Made by a program: the position numbers and the translations under genes. Positions 1 to 8,744 of a DNA stretch of 34,338 nucleotides are shown piece by piece. The stretch spans positions 1-34,338 of the forward strand of contig CAZUAT010000032.1 of NCBI GenBank assembly GCA_964618415.1, read 5' to 3'. The stretch comes from JACTMI01 sp964618415 (GTDB lineage Bacteria > Acidobacteriota > Thermoanaerobaculia > Multivoradales > JAGPDF01). The notes under the pieces are model-generated. The model saw only the letters and a program-made list of their open reading frames with translations. It made no database searches and was not told where the DNA came from. The first letter of the stretch is position 1. Every line of letters starts with the position of its first letter.

Positions 1-283
1 TCCCGCCGCCCGGGCCGTTCGTGCGCGCGGCGCTTTCGCCGCCTGGGTAGCGGCGAGGGCGGCCAGTCCCGATCGGCTGTTTCAAGCGAGGGCGCGCGAT
101 GCCGCGTGGGGCGGTGGTGCGTGGAAGCTGTGCGCAAGTCGCGATTAGCATCCCGCCGAGGTGCTGAAGCCCGGTCCACAGCCGCTCCTGCCATTGCCCT
201 AGCGCCTTCGCCAACTGCCAGCTGAGCCTTCCACGCCGACTTCGATTCGCTCCCCCACCAAGACGGTGGCACCTCGTGAGGGG
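1..283. other. Left margin without a supported gene
   Basis: No convincing gene is visible. One plus-strand frame is open from base 2 to a TAG at 146-148 and could be the last 48 codons of a gene entering from the left, but its third-position G+C is clearly lower than in the real genes of this window and it shows no motif. A weak hairpin (CCACC at 255-259 pairing with GGTGG at 265-269) lies just past the stop codon of the minus-strand protease gene. Confidence 0.4.
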
Positions 284-1249
284 TTAGGGGGTGGCGGAGG
301 ACCAGCGGTCGAGGTTGCCGGTCTCGAGGTCGTCCCGGAACAGCAGCTGCGCCTCGATCAGTCCGGGCCGGTAGTGCATCAGCGTGCAGCGCATCCGCAT
401 CCCCTGCTCGTGCGTGAAGCCGGTCATGCAGGGGTCGTCCGTGTACTGCATGTAGTTCTCGACCGACGACGCGAATCCGCCACAGCTCGTCGCGCCCACC
501 GGACAGACATCCTGCGCCGCCGCATCCGGCGGCGTATCACAGATCCGGTCTCCCGACTCGTAGCACCCCGGCGACGCCGCGACACCGCATCCGTCATAGA
601 ACGTGTGAAACAGCCCGAGGTAATGCCCGATCTCGTGCGTCGCCGTCCGCCCTCCCGCATGATGCGGCACCGGTGGCGGATCCTGTCGCCCGAACGCCAG
701 CGTGTTGATCACCACCCGGTCCTCCGGCGAACCGATCGTCCCCTCCCCCGATGCCGGCAGGAACGGCACGTAACCTCGCGCCCCATCGGCCGTGTTCGTG
801 TACAGATTGAGGTACCGCAAGCCGTCCCATGCGATCGAGTCCCAGTAGGCGGCGTCGTCCTGGTACCAGAGCTCATTGCAGTGTCGATCGATGCCACTCG
901 TCGGGTTGCCGTCCGGATCCGCGCTGGCCAGCACGAACCGAATCCCCGTCGGCGCCCCGCCGGCCCCCGGCGTACCCGCGAGCGCCAGATAATCCTCGTT
1001 AAGCGCGTCGATCTGGCTCTGCACATCGGCATCCGAGAGCGCACCCTGCGCACAGTCGCCGCTCTGCAGGACGTGCACCACCACCTGAATCGTGTGCAGC
1101 CCTGGCGCCGGATCGTAGATCGGATCCGGCCGGGTCGCGGCCATCGAGCAGTCGTCCGGCCCGGGACCACCGAACGGCCACTCCTGCGCCGTCATCGGTT
1201 GCGTCACCAGGCCGACGGCGAGTACCAGCGCGAGATGGGTCGGTCGCAT
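284..1249 (-). CDS. Secreted M43 (pappalysin/cytophagalysin-type) zinc metalloprotease
   Basis: 321 aa. A signal peptide (residues 1-21, ending MTAQ) precedes a metzincin domain. The zinc site is HEIGHYLGLFH at 205-215, giving ligands H205, H209 and H215 with catalytic E206, and the Met-turn is ENYMQYTDD with M267. This combination and the many cysteines (e.g. C221, C229, C237, C249, C256, C274) are typical of peptidase family M43, whose members cleave proteins outside the cell. The start is the ATG at 1249, preceded by GGAGG, with a possible -10 (TAGGAT) about 50 nt upstream. After the catalytic domain there is no extra domain, only an 18-residue tail FRDDLETGNLDRWSSATP. This tail recurs in three other secreted proteins of this window and may be a sorting tag. 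The gene stands alone, divergent from the stress-protein gene. The substrate is unknown. Confidence 0.9.
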   Translation of the reverse strand: MRPTHLALVLAVGLVTQPMTAQEWPFGGPGPDDCSMAATRPDPIYDPAPGLHTIQVVVHVLQSGDCAQGALSDADVQSQIDALNEDYLALAGTPGAGGAPTGIRFVLASADPDGNPTSGIDRHCNELWYQDDAAYWDSIAWDGLRYLNLYTNTADGARGYVPFLPASGEGTIGSPEDRVVINTLAFGRQDPPPVPHHAGGRTATHEIGHYLGLFHTFYDGCGVAASPGCYESGDRICDTPPDAAAQDVCPVGATSCGGFASSVENYMQYTDDPCMTGFTHEQGMRMRCTLMHYRPGLIEAQLLFRDDLETGNLDRWSSATP

Positions 1250-1298
1250 TCACCGCCTCCAACAGTCGGTTGTACCTCGTTCGCGGTCCGGAGAGCGC

Positions 1299-1304
1299 AT
1301 CCTA
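1299..1304 (-). promoter_or_regulatory. Possible -10 box for the M43 protease gene
   Basis: TAGGAT on the minus strand, 49 nt upstream of the ATG at 1249. No clear -35 is seen. It matches the TAnnnT pattern found at other starts in this window. Confidence 0.3.
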
Positions 1305-1482
1305 CAGCGCCCCCAACGCGCGCCTCCGCCCCGTCGCCTCCCCCCTCTTGCTCGGTATACGCCTCTCCACGAACGCCCTGCCCTCGGGGGTGGCGACACC
1401 TCCCTTGCGGGCGTTCATACTGTCGTTGCGTCGACCATTCGCGCGCCCCGCGAGCCCGTCGGCCCCGTCCTTGGAGGTGTCC

Positions 1483-2406
1483 ATGTCCGGCAAGCGCAAG
1501 CTCCTCTTCCCCACCGACTTCTCCGAATCGAGCCGCGCGGCGCTCGATCATGCGCTCCTCTGGGCCGAGGTCGGCGACGCCGAACTGCTGCTGCTCAACG
1601 TCGTCTCGTTCGGTGGCGCCGACCCGTTCGATCCCGAACACCACTTCCCCGAGCCCGAAGAACTGTTCGAGCGCCTCCAGGTGCTCGCCCGTTCCGAAAT
1701 GGCCCGCATGATCGAGAGCCAGCATGGCCGCACCCTGCACCTGCGCGAGTTCGTGCGCCGTGCTCCGTCCCCCGCCAGCGGCATCCTCGCGTTCGCTCGC
1801 GAGCACGACGTCGACCAGATCATCATGGGGACCCACGGCCGCCGCGGCGCGTCCCGACTGCTCATGGGCGGCGTCACCGCGGCCGTCCTGCGCGGCGCTT
1901 CGTGCCCGGTGCTCGTCATCCCTTCGCGCCACCCGAGACCGGCCGGCCGTCTGCGACGTATCCTCGCCCCGGTCGACTTCTCTCAGGGTTCCCGGCGCTC
2001 ACTCGACCTTGCCCGGCGCATGGCGGAACTCACCGAAGCCGACCTCGAGCTGTTCCACGTCGTGCCCGACCTCGAAGTCCCCCTGCCGATGAACCCCGGC
2101 GGCGCCGGGCTTGCGACAACGGTCGCCCGCGAGCTGGTGCCTGCGGCGCGCGAAGCGCTTGCCGACATCGCCGCCGAATGCGGGCCGCAGGTGCGGGTCT
2201 CCACCGAGGTCTGGCACGGCCCACCCGCGACCACGATCCTCAATCGCGCCGAGGAAGCGGGCGCCGACCTCATCGTCATCGGCACGGAAGGACGCACCGG
2301 ATTCGACCGCCTGCTGCTCGGCAGCGTGGCCGACCGGGTGTCGAGCCTCTCCAAGGTGCCCGTCCTCGTCGTGCCGAGCCGCGACCGCGATCCTCAAGAC
2401 GAATGA
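1483..2406 (+). CDS. Tandem-domain universal stress protein (UspA family)
   Basis: 307 aa with two complete Usp domains in one chain. Domain 1 spans about residues 5-147 and carries the ATP-binding motif GTHGRRGASRLLMGGV (116-131) followed by CPVLVIPS. Domain 2 spans about 157-299 and carries GTEGRTGFDRLLLGSV (267-282) followed by VPVLVVPS. Both keep the G-x2-G-x9-G-S/G arrangement of nucleotide-binding Usp proteins. Proteins of this class are cytoplasmic and are induced under starvation or redox stress; the exact role here is not predictable. I chose the ATG at 1483 because GGAGGTG lies 4-10 nt before it and the Usp fold begins at once (KRKLLFPTDFSE). The open frame extends upstream to 1270, but that part has no homologous look. 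The gene reads toward the lipoprotein gene after a 58-nt gap. Confidence 0.93.
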   Translation: MSGKRKLLFPTDFSESSRAALDHALLWAEVGDAELLLLNVVSFGGADPFDPEHHFPEPEELFERLQVLARSEMARMIESQHGRTLHLREFVRRAPSPASGILAFAREHDVDQIIMGTHGRRGASRLLMGGVTAAVLRGASCPVLVIPSRHPRPAGRLRRILAPVDFSQGSRRSLDLARRMAELTEADLELFHVVPDLEVPLPMNPGGAGLATTVARELVPAAREALADIAAECGPQVRVSTEVWHGPPATTILNRAEEAGADLIVIGTEGRTGFDRLLLGSVADRVSSLSKVPVLVVPSRDRDPQDE

Positions 2407-2435
2407 CCGACCCACGGGCCGGGGCGGGCGGCTGC

Positions 2436-2441
2436 TACAGT
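2436..2441 (+). promoter_or_regulatory. Possible -10 box for the thioredoxin-like lipoprotein gene
   Basis: TACAGT, 23 nt upstream of the ATG at 2465 and ahead of its GGAGG site, in the short gap after the stress-protein gene. No good -35 is seen. Confidence 0.35.
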
Positions 2442-2464
2442 CGACGGTCGACTGGAGGTTGCCG

Positions 2465-4132
2465 ATGGCCGGTTGGCCCCGCTCGCGGACGCACACGCTC
2501 GCCCCGACGCTGCTCCTCGTTCTGCTGATCGGCACTGCCTGCCGTCGGAACGGCGCAGCGCCTGCCACAGCCTCCCCCCCGGCGTCGCCCGCAGTCTCGA
2601 CGGACGCGACCGTCGCACACGGCGACGACGTCGCCTGGTTCACCGGAACGGTGGACGAGGCGTTCGCCGCCGCCGCGCGCGAGCGCAAGCCCCTGTTCCT
2701 CTACTGGGGCGCGGTCTGGTGCCCGCCGTGCCACGCGCTGCGCCAGCGCATCTTCCCGCTGCCGCAGATCCGCGCCCGCCTCGACGCCGCCGTCGCCGTC
2801 TACCTCGATGGCGACACCGAGCGAGCGCAGATCTGGGGCGAACGGCTCGAGACCTCGGGCTACCCTACGGTGATCGTCTTCGATCCGGACGGGCACGAGA
2901 TCGCCCGGATGCCGAGCCTGCTGCCGGTCGACGACTACGCCGAGCTGCTGGCGGCGGCGCTCGACGCGGCTCGCCCCCTGGCCGAGCGGATCGCCGAGGC
3001 CGAGCGCCTCGGTCCGACCGGCCTTCCGGCGGCCGACCTGCGCCTGCTCGCCTTCCACGCCTGGAACCAGGACGGCACCTCCGGCCTCGATGCCGACGGC
3101 CGCCGACGACTGTTCGAGCGCTTCTGGCGCGAAACCCCGCCGACCGACCCACTGGTACGCTCGCGGTTCCTCTCCCTCTGGCTCAGCGAGCGCGCCGATC
3201 TGCCCGCCGACGCTGCCGCCGATCCGATCGCACCGGAGCTGCGCCGCGACGCGCTCGCAGAGTTGAGTGCCCTGCTGGCAGATCCGGTCCAGCGCCGGAC
3301 CAACCTCGACCTCGTCCTGTATGGTGCCAGCGACTTGGTGAAGCTGGTGGTGCCCGAGGCGGGGCCGGAGCGTGACCGGCTGGTGTCCACCTGGCTCGCG
3401 GCCGCGCGGGCCCTCGAGACCGACCCGGAACTCGGGCCCCTCGAGCAGGTCGTCGCACTGCGACCCCAGCTCCAGCTCGCCGTTCTCGATCGCCCGGCGG
3501 ACGCGCCCGTCCCGGAGCCGCTGCTCGCCCACCTGCGTGACCGCATCGAGGCCACCGCCGGCGCGATCTCCGATCCGGAGGCGATGCAGGCCGCCATGAA
3601 CACCCTCGCCGGACTGCTCGAGGAGGCCGGCCTGCCGGACGAGGCGGCGACGTTGATCGAGCGCCACCTCGGCGAGACCTCGGCCTCGTACTACTACGTC
3701 GGCTGGCTCGCCGGGCTTGCGGCCGAGGCCGGTCGGGCCGAGGAGGCCGTGACCCTCTACCGGCGCGCCTGGCAGGAGGCCCGCACCGCAGGCGGTCCCC
3801 GTTCGATGACCGCCTTCCGCTGGGGCAGCGGCTACCTGCGCCGCGCGCTCTCACTGGCACCTGGCGGACTCGACGCCATCGCGACCGACGGCGCCGCCGT
3901 CCTCGCCGATCTCCTGTCCGGGCCGGACGCCTTTGCGGGGGGCAATCGGAGCCGACTCCAGACCGTGCTCACCTCCCTCGAGACCTGGCGAGCGGGTGAC
4001 CCCGAGGCCCGCACACCCATCGTCGCGGCCCTGCGCCAGCGTGTCGTCGACGCGTGCGCGGCCCGCCCGGCCGCCGAGGATGCGACCGCCTCGGCCTGCC
4101 GCGAGTTGCTCGCCCAGCCGTCTGCCGGCTGA
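2465..4132 (+). CDS. Thioredoxin-like lipoprotein with helical repeat C-terminus
   Basis: 555 aa. The N-terminus has basic residues, a hydrophobic stretch (12-25) and a cysteine at 26 (LLIGTAC), which suggests a lipoprotein signal, although the residue at -3 is Gly and not the usual Leu. Residues about 60-165 form a thioredoxin fold with active site WCPPCH (C86, C89) and the cis-proline region SGYPTVIVFDPDG. It therefore probably acts as a periplasmic thiol-disulfide oxidoreductase of the thioredoxin_7/DsbD-gamma type. The remaining ~390 residues are Ala/Leu/Glu-rich and look like TPR-type helical pairs (for example YYVGWLAGLAAEAGRAEEAV), so partner binding is plausible. The start ATG at 2465 has GGAGG 9-13 nt upstream; the longer frame from 2111 overlaps the stress-protein gene and is not used. 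The partner protein is not evident from the neighbourhood. Confidence 0.85.
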   Translation: MAGWPRSRTHTLAPTLLLVLLIGTACRRNGAAPATASPPASPAVSTDATVAHGDDVAWFTGTVDEAFAAAARERKPLFLYWGAVWCPPCHALRQRIFPLPQIRARLDAAVAVYLDGDTERAQIWGERLETSGYPTVIVFDPDGHEIARMPSLLPVDDYAELLAAALDAARPLAERIAEAERLGPTGLPAADLRLLAFHAWNQDGTSGLDADGRRRLFERFWRETPPTDPLVRSRFLSLWLSERADLPADAAADPIAPELRRDALAELSALLADPVQRRTNLDLVLYGASDLVKLVVPEAGPERDRLVSTWLAAARALETDPELGPLEQVVALRPQLQLAVLDRPADAPVPEPLLAHLRDRIEATAGAISDPEAMQAAMNTLAGLLEEAGLPDEAATLIERHLGETSASYYYVGWLAGLAAEAGRAEEAVTLYRRAWQEARTAGGPRSMTAFRWGSGYLRRALSLAPGGLDAIATDGAAVLADLLSGPDAFAGGNRSRLQTVLTSLETWRAGDPEARTPIVAALRQRVVDACAARPAAEDATASACRELLAQPSAG

Positions 4133-4167
4133 GCTTCGTGCGCCGCCGCCGCCGGGCCCGGATCGGC

Positions 4168-4173
4168 TACAAT
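4168..4173 (+). promoter_or_regulatory. -10 box for the desaturase gene
   Basis: TACAAT in a GGCTACAATTGGCC context, 43 nt upstream of the TTG start at 4217 and inside the 84-nt gap after the lipoprotein gene. It is the best sigma-70-like hexamer in this part of the window. No -35 is clear. Confidence 0.45.
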
Positions 4174-4216
4174 TGGCCGCCGCCAGCGCCCTGCGCGGCT
4201 GACGCCGGAGGACCCG

Positions 4217-5272
4217 TTGACCGACATGCAGATCCGCGCCGACGAGGCGCTCCCCCTCGACGCCACGGTCGAGGCCACGCCCGAGCTCCAGCTGCGCAAG
4301 CTCGTGGCCGGCTTCGCCAAGCCGATTCACGCCCGCGCCTGGTGGCAACTGGCCAACACGCTCATCCCCTACTTCGCCGGCTGGGGCCTGATGGCCTGGA
4401 ACGTCACCCGGAGCGGGCCGTATCTGCTCACTCTGGCCATGGGCCTCATCACGGCCGGTCTCTACGTGCGGCTGTTCATCATCCAGCACGACTGCGGCCA
4501 CGGCTCCTTTTTCGCCAACCGCAAGCTCGACCACCTCGTCGGGGCCTTCCTCGGCGTGCTCACCCTGTTTCCGTACGGCTACTGGAAGAAGACTCACGCC
4601 ATCCACCACGCCACGGCCGGAAACCTGGACCGCCGCGAGTTCGGCGACGTCGAGACGCTGACCGTGCGCGAGTACCGCGCCCTGCCGTGGTATCGCCGCT
4701 TGGGCTATCGGCTCTACCGCAGCGCCCCCGTCCTGCTCCTGATCGGCCCGACCTACCAGTTCATCCTCAAGCACCGCTTCCCGTTCGACATCCCGTTCGC
4801 CTGGAAGAAGGAGTGGGCGAGCGTGCTCTGGAACAACCTGTTCCTCGCCCTCGCCGGCTGGGGCCTGGTCTCCTGGCTGGGCTGGAAGACGGTCGTTCTG
4901 GTCGAACTGCCGATCCTGGTCATCGCTGGCGCGGTCGGCGTCTGGCTGTTCTACGTCCAGCACCAGTTCGAAGAGGTCTACTGGGATCACCAGGAGGATT
5001 GGGATCCTGACCGGGCCGCCCTCGAGGGCAGCTCCTTCTACGACCTGCCTCGACTGCTGCACTGGTTCACGGGCAACATCGGCTTCCACCACATCCACCA
5101 CCTCGCGGCGAAGGTGCCGAACTACCGGCTGCGCGAGTGCTTCGAGTCCAGCCCGCTGCTGCAGAAGGCTCCCCGGCTGACCTTCCTCACCAGCCTGCGC
5201 TGCGCGCGGCTGAAGCTGTGGGACGAGGAGAGCCGACGGCTGGTGCCGTTCTCGGCCCTGCGGGCCGCCTGA
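4217..5272 (+). CDS. Membrane fatty acid desaturase (acyl-lipid delta-12/omega-type family)
   Basis: 351 aa integral membrane protein with the three histidine boxes of membrane di-iron desaturases: HDCGH (91-95), HAIHH (127-131) and HHIHH (291-295). Hydrophobic segments lie at about 45-62, 68-90, 105-122, 175-195, 205-225 and 228-250. It would introduce a cis double bond into membrane acyl chains using O2 and reduced ferredoxin or a similar donor, adjusting membrane fluidity. This also implies an organism that meets oxygen. The layout resembles the FAD2/DesA-like branch, but regioselectivity cannot be read from the sequence. I start it at TTG 4217, because GGAGG at 4207-4211 sits 5 nt before it; the next ATG (4226) would be 14 nt away. 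The gene is probably transcribed alone. Confidence 0.92.
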   Translation: MTDMQIRADEALPLDATVEATPELQLRKLVAGFAKPIHARAWWQLANTLIPYFAGWGLMAWNVTRSGPYLLTLAMGLITAGLYVRLFIIQHDCGHGSFFANRKLDHLVGAFLGVLTLFPYGYWKKTHAIHHATAGNLDRREFGDVETLTVREYRALPWYRRLGYRLYRSAPVLLLIGPTYQFILKHRFPFDIPFAWKKEWASVLWNNLFLALAGWGLVSWLGWKTVVLVELPILVIAGAVGVWLFYVQHQFEEVYWDHQEDWDPDRAALEGSSFYDLPRLLHWFTGNIGFHHIHHLAAKVPNYRLRECFESSPLLQKAPRLTFLTSLRCARLKLWDEESRRLVPFSALRAA

Positions 5273-5388
5273 CGCCGCGCTCGCAATCCGCTCTCGGGGG
5301 ACCGTGATCCAGCGCTGCGTCCGGTGACAATGGCGCACGGCCTCCAGTCCCCAGGTCCTTCGACGCAGCTGCCGGCCAGGATGCCATC

Positions 5389-6195
5389 GTGATCGGGAAC
5401 GCCCGCCTCGCCGCTCGAATCGAACAGGCCGAAGCCGCGCTGACCTCGGGCGTCGTGCGCGCGGTTGCCAGCGAGCGCCGATTGTTGCTCGATGTGGCCG
5501 GCGGCGTAGCAGCGTGGGCCCGCCCCGGATCTCCGATGAACAAGGCGATCGGGATCGGCTTCGTCGGGCCGGTGACCGCACGGGATGCGGCTTCGATTGC
5601 CGACCTGTTCGCCAGCCGCGGCGAAGCGGCGCGAGTGGAGATCTCGACGCTCGTCGATCCGGAGGCCTTCGCAGAACTCCATCGCGCCGGGTTCGCCCTG
5701 CGCGGCTTCGAGCACGTTCTCGGGCGCTCGCTCGAGGACCTCGAACCGCAGAGTGACAGCATCGCCGTCCAGCGGTTGGAACCGCGGCAGGACCCCGTCT
5801 TCACCAGAATCGCCGTCGATGGATTCCTTCGCCCCGACGGCAGCACGAGCGGCGACGAGGAGTTCCCGCGCGCCGTGCTCGAAGAGGTGATGACCGATCT
5901 CACCGGGGCCCCTGGCATGTGCGGTTACCTGGCGCGGATCGACGGTGTCGCCGTGGGCGTCGCCAGTTGTCGCCTGGAGGACGGAATCGCACAGCTGTGC
6001 GGCGCCACCACGCTGCCGGAGTACCGCCGCCGAGGCGTCCAGCGCGCCCTGCTGGCGGCGCGCCTCGCCGACGCCCGGAGCGCCGGCTGCGAGCTGGCCG
6101 TCGTCACGACGGCTCCAGGTTCGACCTCTCAGGCCAACGTTCAGCGCCAGGGCTTCGAACTTCTCTACGCCCGCGCCATCCTCACCACAGGCTGA
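5389..6195 (+). CDS. GNAT-family N-acetyltransferase
   Basis: 268 aa. The C-terminal half (about 165-265) has the acetyl-CoA fold: beta4-like GYLARIDGVAVGVASCRL, then the motif-A loop LPEYRRRGVQRALLAARL, which supplies the R-x2-G-x-Q/A pyrophosphate-binding turn, then ELAVVTTAPGSTSQANVQRQGF, the usual asparagine-containing motif B. The N-terminal half looks like a degenerate second GNAT domain (LVDPEAFAELHRAGFALRGFEHVLGR), so this is a two-lobed GNAT. Such enzymes acetylate amino groups of small molecules or proteins; the substrate is unknown. The start is GTG at 5389 with AGGA 8-11 nt upstream; a possible -10 (GACAAT, 5326-5331) lies ahead of it. It converges with the NYN gene across 119 bp. 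Confidence 0.85.
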   Translation: MIGNARLAARIEQAEAALTSGVVRAVASERRLLLDVAGGVAAWARPGSPMNKAIGIGFVGPVTARDAASIADLFASRGEAARVEISTLVDPEAFAELHRAGFALRGFEHVLGRSLEDLEPQSDSIAVQRLEPRQDPVFTRIAVDGFLRPDGSTSGDEEFPRAVLEEVMTDLTGAPGMCGYLARIDGVAVGVASCRLEDGIAQLCGATTLPEYRRRGVQRALLAARLADARSAGCELAVVTTAPGSTSQANVQRQGFELLYARAILTTG

Positions 6196-6314
6196 CCCGC
6201 CATCCCGGCCAGAGCCGAGGTCGGCCGCTTCCTCTCGCTCCCGCTCGGCGGGATTGCGGTCGTTCGCTCCACCCACGAGGCCCGCTCACCCACGCCCGGC
6301 AGCCGAGCCCTCGC

Positions 6315-6779
6315 TCACTCCTCCTCGGCGAAGATCCGCCGCCAGTAGTCACGCTCCTCGGCATGCGCAGGCGGCTTGTCGGTCGCAGCCTCGGCACGTG
6401 TCGCCGTGGCAGGTCGCGCCGAGCCGGCTCGACGGCTGCGGGCGAGAAAGGCAGGGGCGGACTCCACCCGGGCGCCCGTTGCGCGACAACGCCGCGCCAG
6501 CTCGCGGTCCGAGGTGACGACGACCCAGCCGTCCCCGCGATGTCCGAGGCGCTCGACGATCAGGTCGTCGGCGGCGCGCTCTCCGCTCCACAGCATCCGC
6601 AACGGCCCGTAGGCAGTGGCGAGCTCTGCGCGCTCCGGCCCGTCGAAGACCACCAGCACATCACCCCGGCGTTCGCGAGCCCATGCCAGCAGCTCCCGCA
6701 CGACGCTCCCGGCAGAGCGCGATCCGGCGGCGCCGCCCAACACGCCGCCCAGGTTCGAGCCGTCGATCAGGTACGGCAC
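6315..6779 (-). CDS. NYN/YacP-type PIN-like ribonuclease domain protein
   Basis: 154 aa. It begins directly with MPYLIDGSNLGG and continues with DVLVVFDGPE, ADDLIVERL and WVVVTSDRELARRC. These give the Asp residues (IDGSN, FDGP, ADD, SD) that form the acidic, metal-binding centre of NYN (Nedd4-BP1/YacP) nucleases, a PIN-like group including Bacillus Rae1/YacP. A cytoplasmic RNA endonuclease role is therefore likely. The C-terminus from about 115 is a charged, probably disordered linker ending in a short helix (ERDYWRRIFAEEE). The gene starts 9 nt after the ABC-exporter stop codon, so the two are almost certainly co-transcribed and perhaps translationally coupled. No toxin-antitoxin partner is seen. 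Confidence 0.85.
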   Translation of the reverse strand: MPYLIDGSNLGGVLGGAAGSRSAGSVVRELLAWARERRGDVLVVFDGPERAELATAYGPLRMLWSGERAADDLIVERLGHRGDGWVVVTSDRELARRCRATGARVESAPAFLARSRRAGSARPATATRAEAATDKPPAHAEERDYWRRIFAEEE

Positions 6780-6788
6780 CTCGCCACC

Positions 6789-8702
6789 TCAGCGGAACCC
6801 GGCCGCCTGCAGGTCGAACAGCTCGGCGTACCGCCCTTGCTGCCCCATCAGCTCCTCGTGCGTCCCCGCCTGTTCGATCTGGCCGCCCACGAGCACCAGA
6901 ATCCGGTCGGCGCGGCGCACGGTCGAGAACCGGTGCGAGATCAGCAGCGCGATCTTGCCGCGTGACAGCTCGGCGAAGCGCTGGAACACTTCGAACTCCG
7001 AACGCGCGTCGAGCGCCGCCGTCGGTTCGTCCAGGATCAGCACATCGGCGTCGCGCATGTACGCCCGCGCGATGGCGATCTTCTGCCACTCCCCTCCCGA
7101 CAATTCGACGCCGGTGCGGAACCGGCGTCCGATCACCTGATCGTAGCCCCCCGGCAGCCGCTCGATGACGTCCGCCGCCAGACTCCTCTCGGCCGCGTCG
7201 ACGATTCGGGCGCGGTCGTCGAGCGCTTCGATTCGCCCGACGGCGATGTTCTCGGCCGCGGTCAGGTGATAGTGCACGAAGTCCTGGAAGATCACGCCGA
7301 TGCGCGCTCGAAGCGCGCCCAGGTCGTAGGCGCGCAGATCCTGTCCGTCGAGCAGGATCCGGCCCTCGTCAGGGTCGTAGAGCCGGGCCAGCAGCTTGGC
7401 GAGGGTCGTCTTGCCGGCGCCGTTCTCTCCGACCAGTGCCAGCACCTCCCCGGCGCGCAGCTCGAAGGTGAGGTGGCGAACCGCCCACCGCTCGGCGCCC
7501 GGATAGCGGAATCCGACGTTCTCGAACCGGAAACCTTCGCGGATCGGATCGGGAACCGGCAGCGGATCCGGCGGCGAAGCGATCTCCGCCCGGATCTCGA
7601 AGAACGAGAACAGATCGTCGAGATAGAGCGCCTGCCCTGCCACCTGAGAAAAGCCGATCAGCAATCCCTCGAGCAGGTTGCGCAGCCGGCGAAACGAGCC
7701 CGAGAGGAAGGTCAGATCGCCGACCGTCAACTCGCCGGCGAGCGTCCGCCAGGCGATGAAGCCGTACGCGCCGTAGTAGCCCACCGTTCCGAGCGCCGCG
7801 AACAGGCCGCCCCATCCGGCCCGCCGCACCGCCAGGGCTCGGTTGGCCGCGTACAACTCCTCGGCCAGCTGCCGGTAGCGGCGGATGAGAAACGGCTCGA
7901 GGCGGAAGATCTTGACCTCCTTGGCGGTCTCGACGCTCGCTCCGGTGTTGCGCAGGTAGTCGAGCTCCCGGCGCGCCGGAGTGCGCCGCCAGGCCAGCTC
8001 GTAGCCCTGCGCGTTGAAGTGCGATTCGCCCAGAAACGCCGGGATCACCGCCACGGCGAGCAGCGCGATCAGCCAGGGCGCGTAAATGGCCAGCCCGAGC
8101 GCGAATGCGACGACCGTGACCACGTCCTGAGCCTGGCCGAACAGCTGTCCGAGAAGGCCCGACCGCCCCGCCGCCTGGCGACGGGCACGCTCGAGCTGAT
8201 CCTGCACCTCGCTGTCCTCGAAATCCTCGAGGTCGAGTGTCGCCGCGTGCTCCATGAGGCGGATCGTCGCCGTGTTCGAGAACCGTTCCGCCAGCAGCGA
8301 CTCGAGCAGCGACACCAGGCGCCCGCACAGGTCGGAGAGCACGGCGACGCCGAGTTCGGCGAGCAGCAGGAGCAGCAGCGGGCGCACCAGCCCGCTCGCC
8401 AGCCAGCCCGCCAGGTCTCCAGGCGTCTGCTCGAGTCGACCCAGGCGGACGACCTCGTCGATGATCAGCTTGCCGAGATAGAGGGTGGCGACCGGAAGCA
8501 GCGCCCGCACCAGCCGCAGGACCAGTGTGCCGATGGCGATGCCGGGGTGGATCTCCCACACCATCCGCAGGAACGGCTTGAGATTGGCGAGCGCCGAGAC
8601 GCGCTGGCGCAGCGACCGCGGCGCCCGGCCGTCGACAGGTCCCGAACGCCCCGCGCCCGCCGTCGGATTCACCCGTCCGCCCGCGCCGTACTGCTTCGGC
8701 AT
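6789..8702 (-). CDS. ABC exporter half-transporter (fused membrane and ATPase domains)
   Basis: 637 aa from this start. Residues about 40-345 form a six-helix exporter membrane domain, and residues about 385-630 an ATPase domain with Walker A GENGAGKTT (425-433), Q-loop IFQDF, signature LSGGEWQ (534-540), Walker B VLILDEPTAA, D-loop ALDA and H-loop LISHRFSTV. All catalytic elements look intact, so it should work as a homodimer or with a partner encoded elsewhere. The signature has W where many have R/Q. Substrate cannot be named; relatives export peptides or lipids. Start choice is uncertain: ATG 8702, ATG 8711 and GTG 8726 are in frame and none has a good Shine-Dalgarno. I prefer 8702 because TACGAT (8715-8710) lies exactly 7 nt before it, as at the other leaderless starts of this window. 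It lies 42 nt after the HEAT-protein stop. Confidence 0.93.
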   Translation of the reverse strand: MPKQYGAGGRVNPTAGAGRSGPVDGRAPRSLRQRVSALANLKPFLRMVWEIHPGIAIGTLVLRLVRALLPVATLYLGKLIIDEVVRLGRLEQTPGDLAGWLASGLVRPLLLLLLAELGVAVLSDLCGRLVSLLESLLAERFSNTATIRLMEHAATLDLEDFEDSEVQDQLERARRQAAGRSGLLGQLFGQAQDVVTVVAFALGLAIYAPWLIALLAVAVIPAFLGESHFNAQGYELAWRRTPARRELDYLRNTGASVETAKEVKIFRLEPFLIRRYRQLAEELYAANRALAVRRAGWGGLFAALGTVGYYGAYGFIAWRTLAGELTVGDLTFLSGSFRRLRNLLEGLLIGFSQVAGQALYLDDLFSFFEIRAEIASPPDPLPVPDPIREGFRFENVGFRYPGAERWAVRHLTFELRAGEVLALVGENGAGKTTLAKLLARLYDPDEGRILLDGQDLRAYDLGALRARIGVIFQDFVHYHLTAAENIAVGRIEALDDRARIVDAAERSLAADVIERLPGGYDQVIGRRFRTGVELSGGEWQKIAIARAYMRDADVLILDEPTAALDARSEFEVFQRFAELSRGKIALLISHRFSTVRRADRILVLVGGQIEQAGTHEELMGQQGRYAELFDLQAAGFR

Positions 8703-8709
8703 GGCGGGC

Positions 8710-8715
8710 ATCGTA
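8710..8715 (-). promoter_or_regulatory. Possible leaderless-type -10 box for the ABC exporter
   Basis: TACGAT on the minus strand, with a 7-nt gap to the ATG at 8702. It could give a leaderless mRNA internal to the probable HEAT-ABC-NYN unit. The same hexamer lies upstream of the HEAT gene (9781-9786). Confidence 0.35.
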
Positions 8716-8744
8716 TCCCGCCGCACCGCGGGAGCCCGCGCCGT

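Noticed and set aside
2..148. Open plus-strand frame at the left edge that could be a gene end (48 codons)
   Set aside because: Third-position G+C is lower than in the true genes, no motif is seen, and one open frame of this size is expected by chance at this base composition.
6196..6314. CCCGC-TCG-GCGGG hairpin between the GNAT and NYN genes as a terminator
   Set aside because: The stem is only 5 bp with no U tract; such stems are expected by chance at this G+C content.
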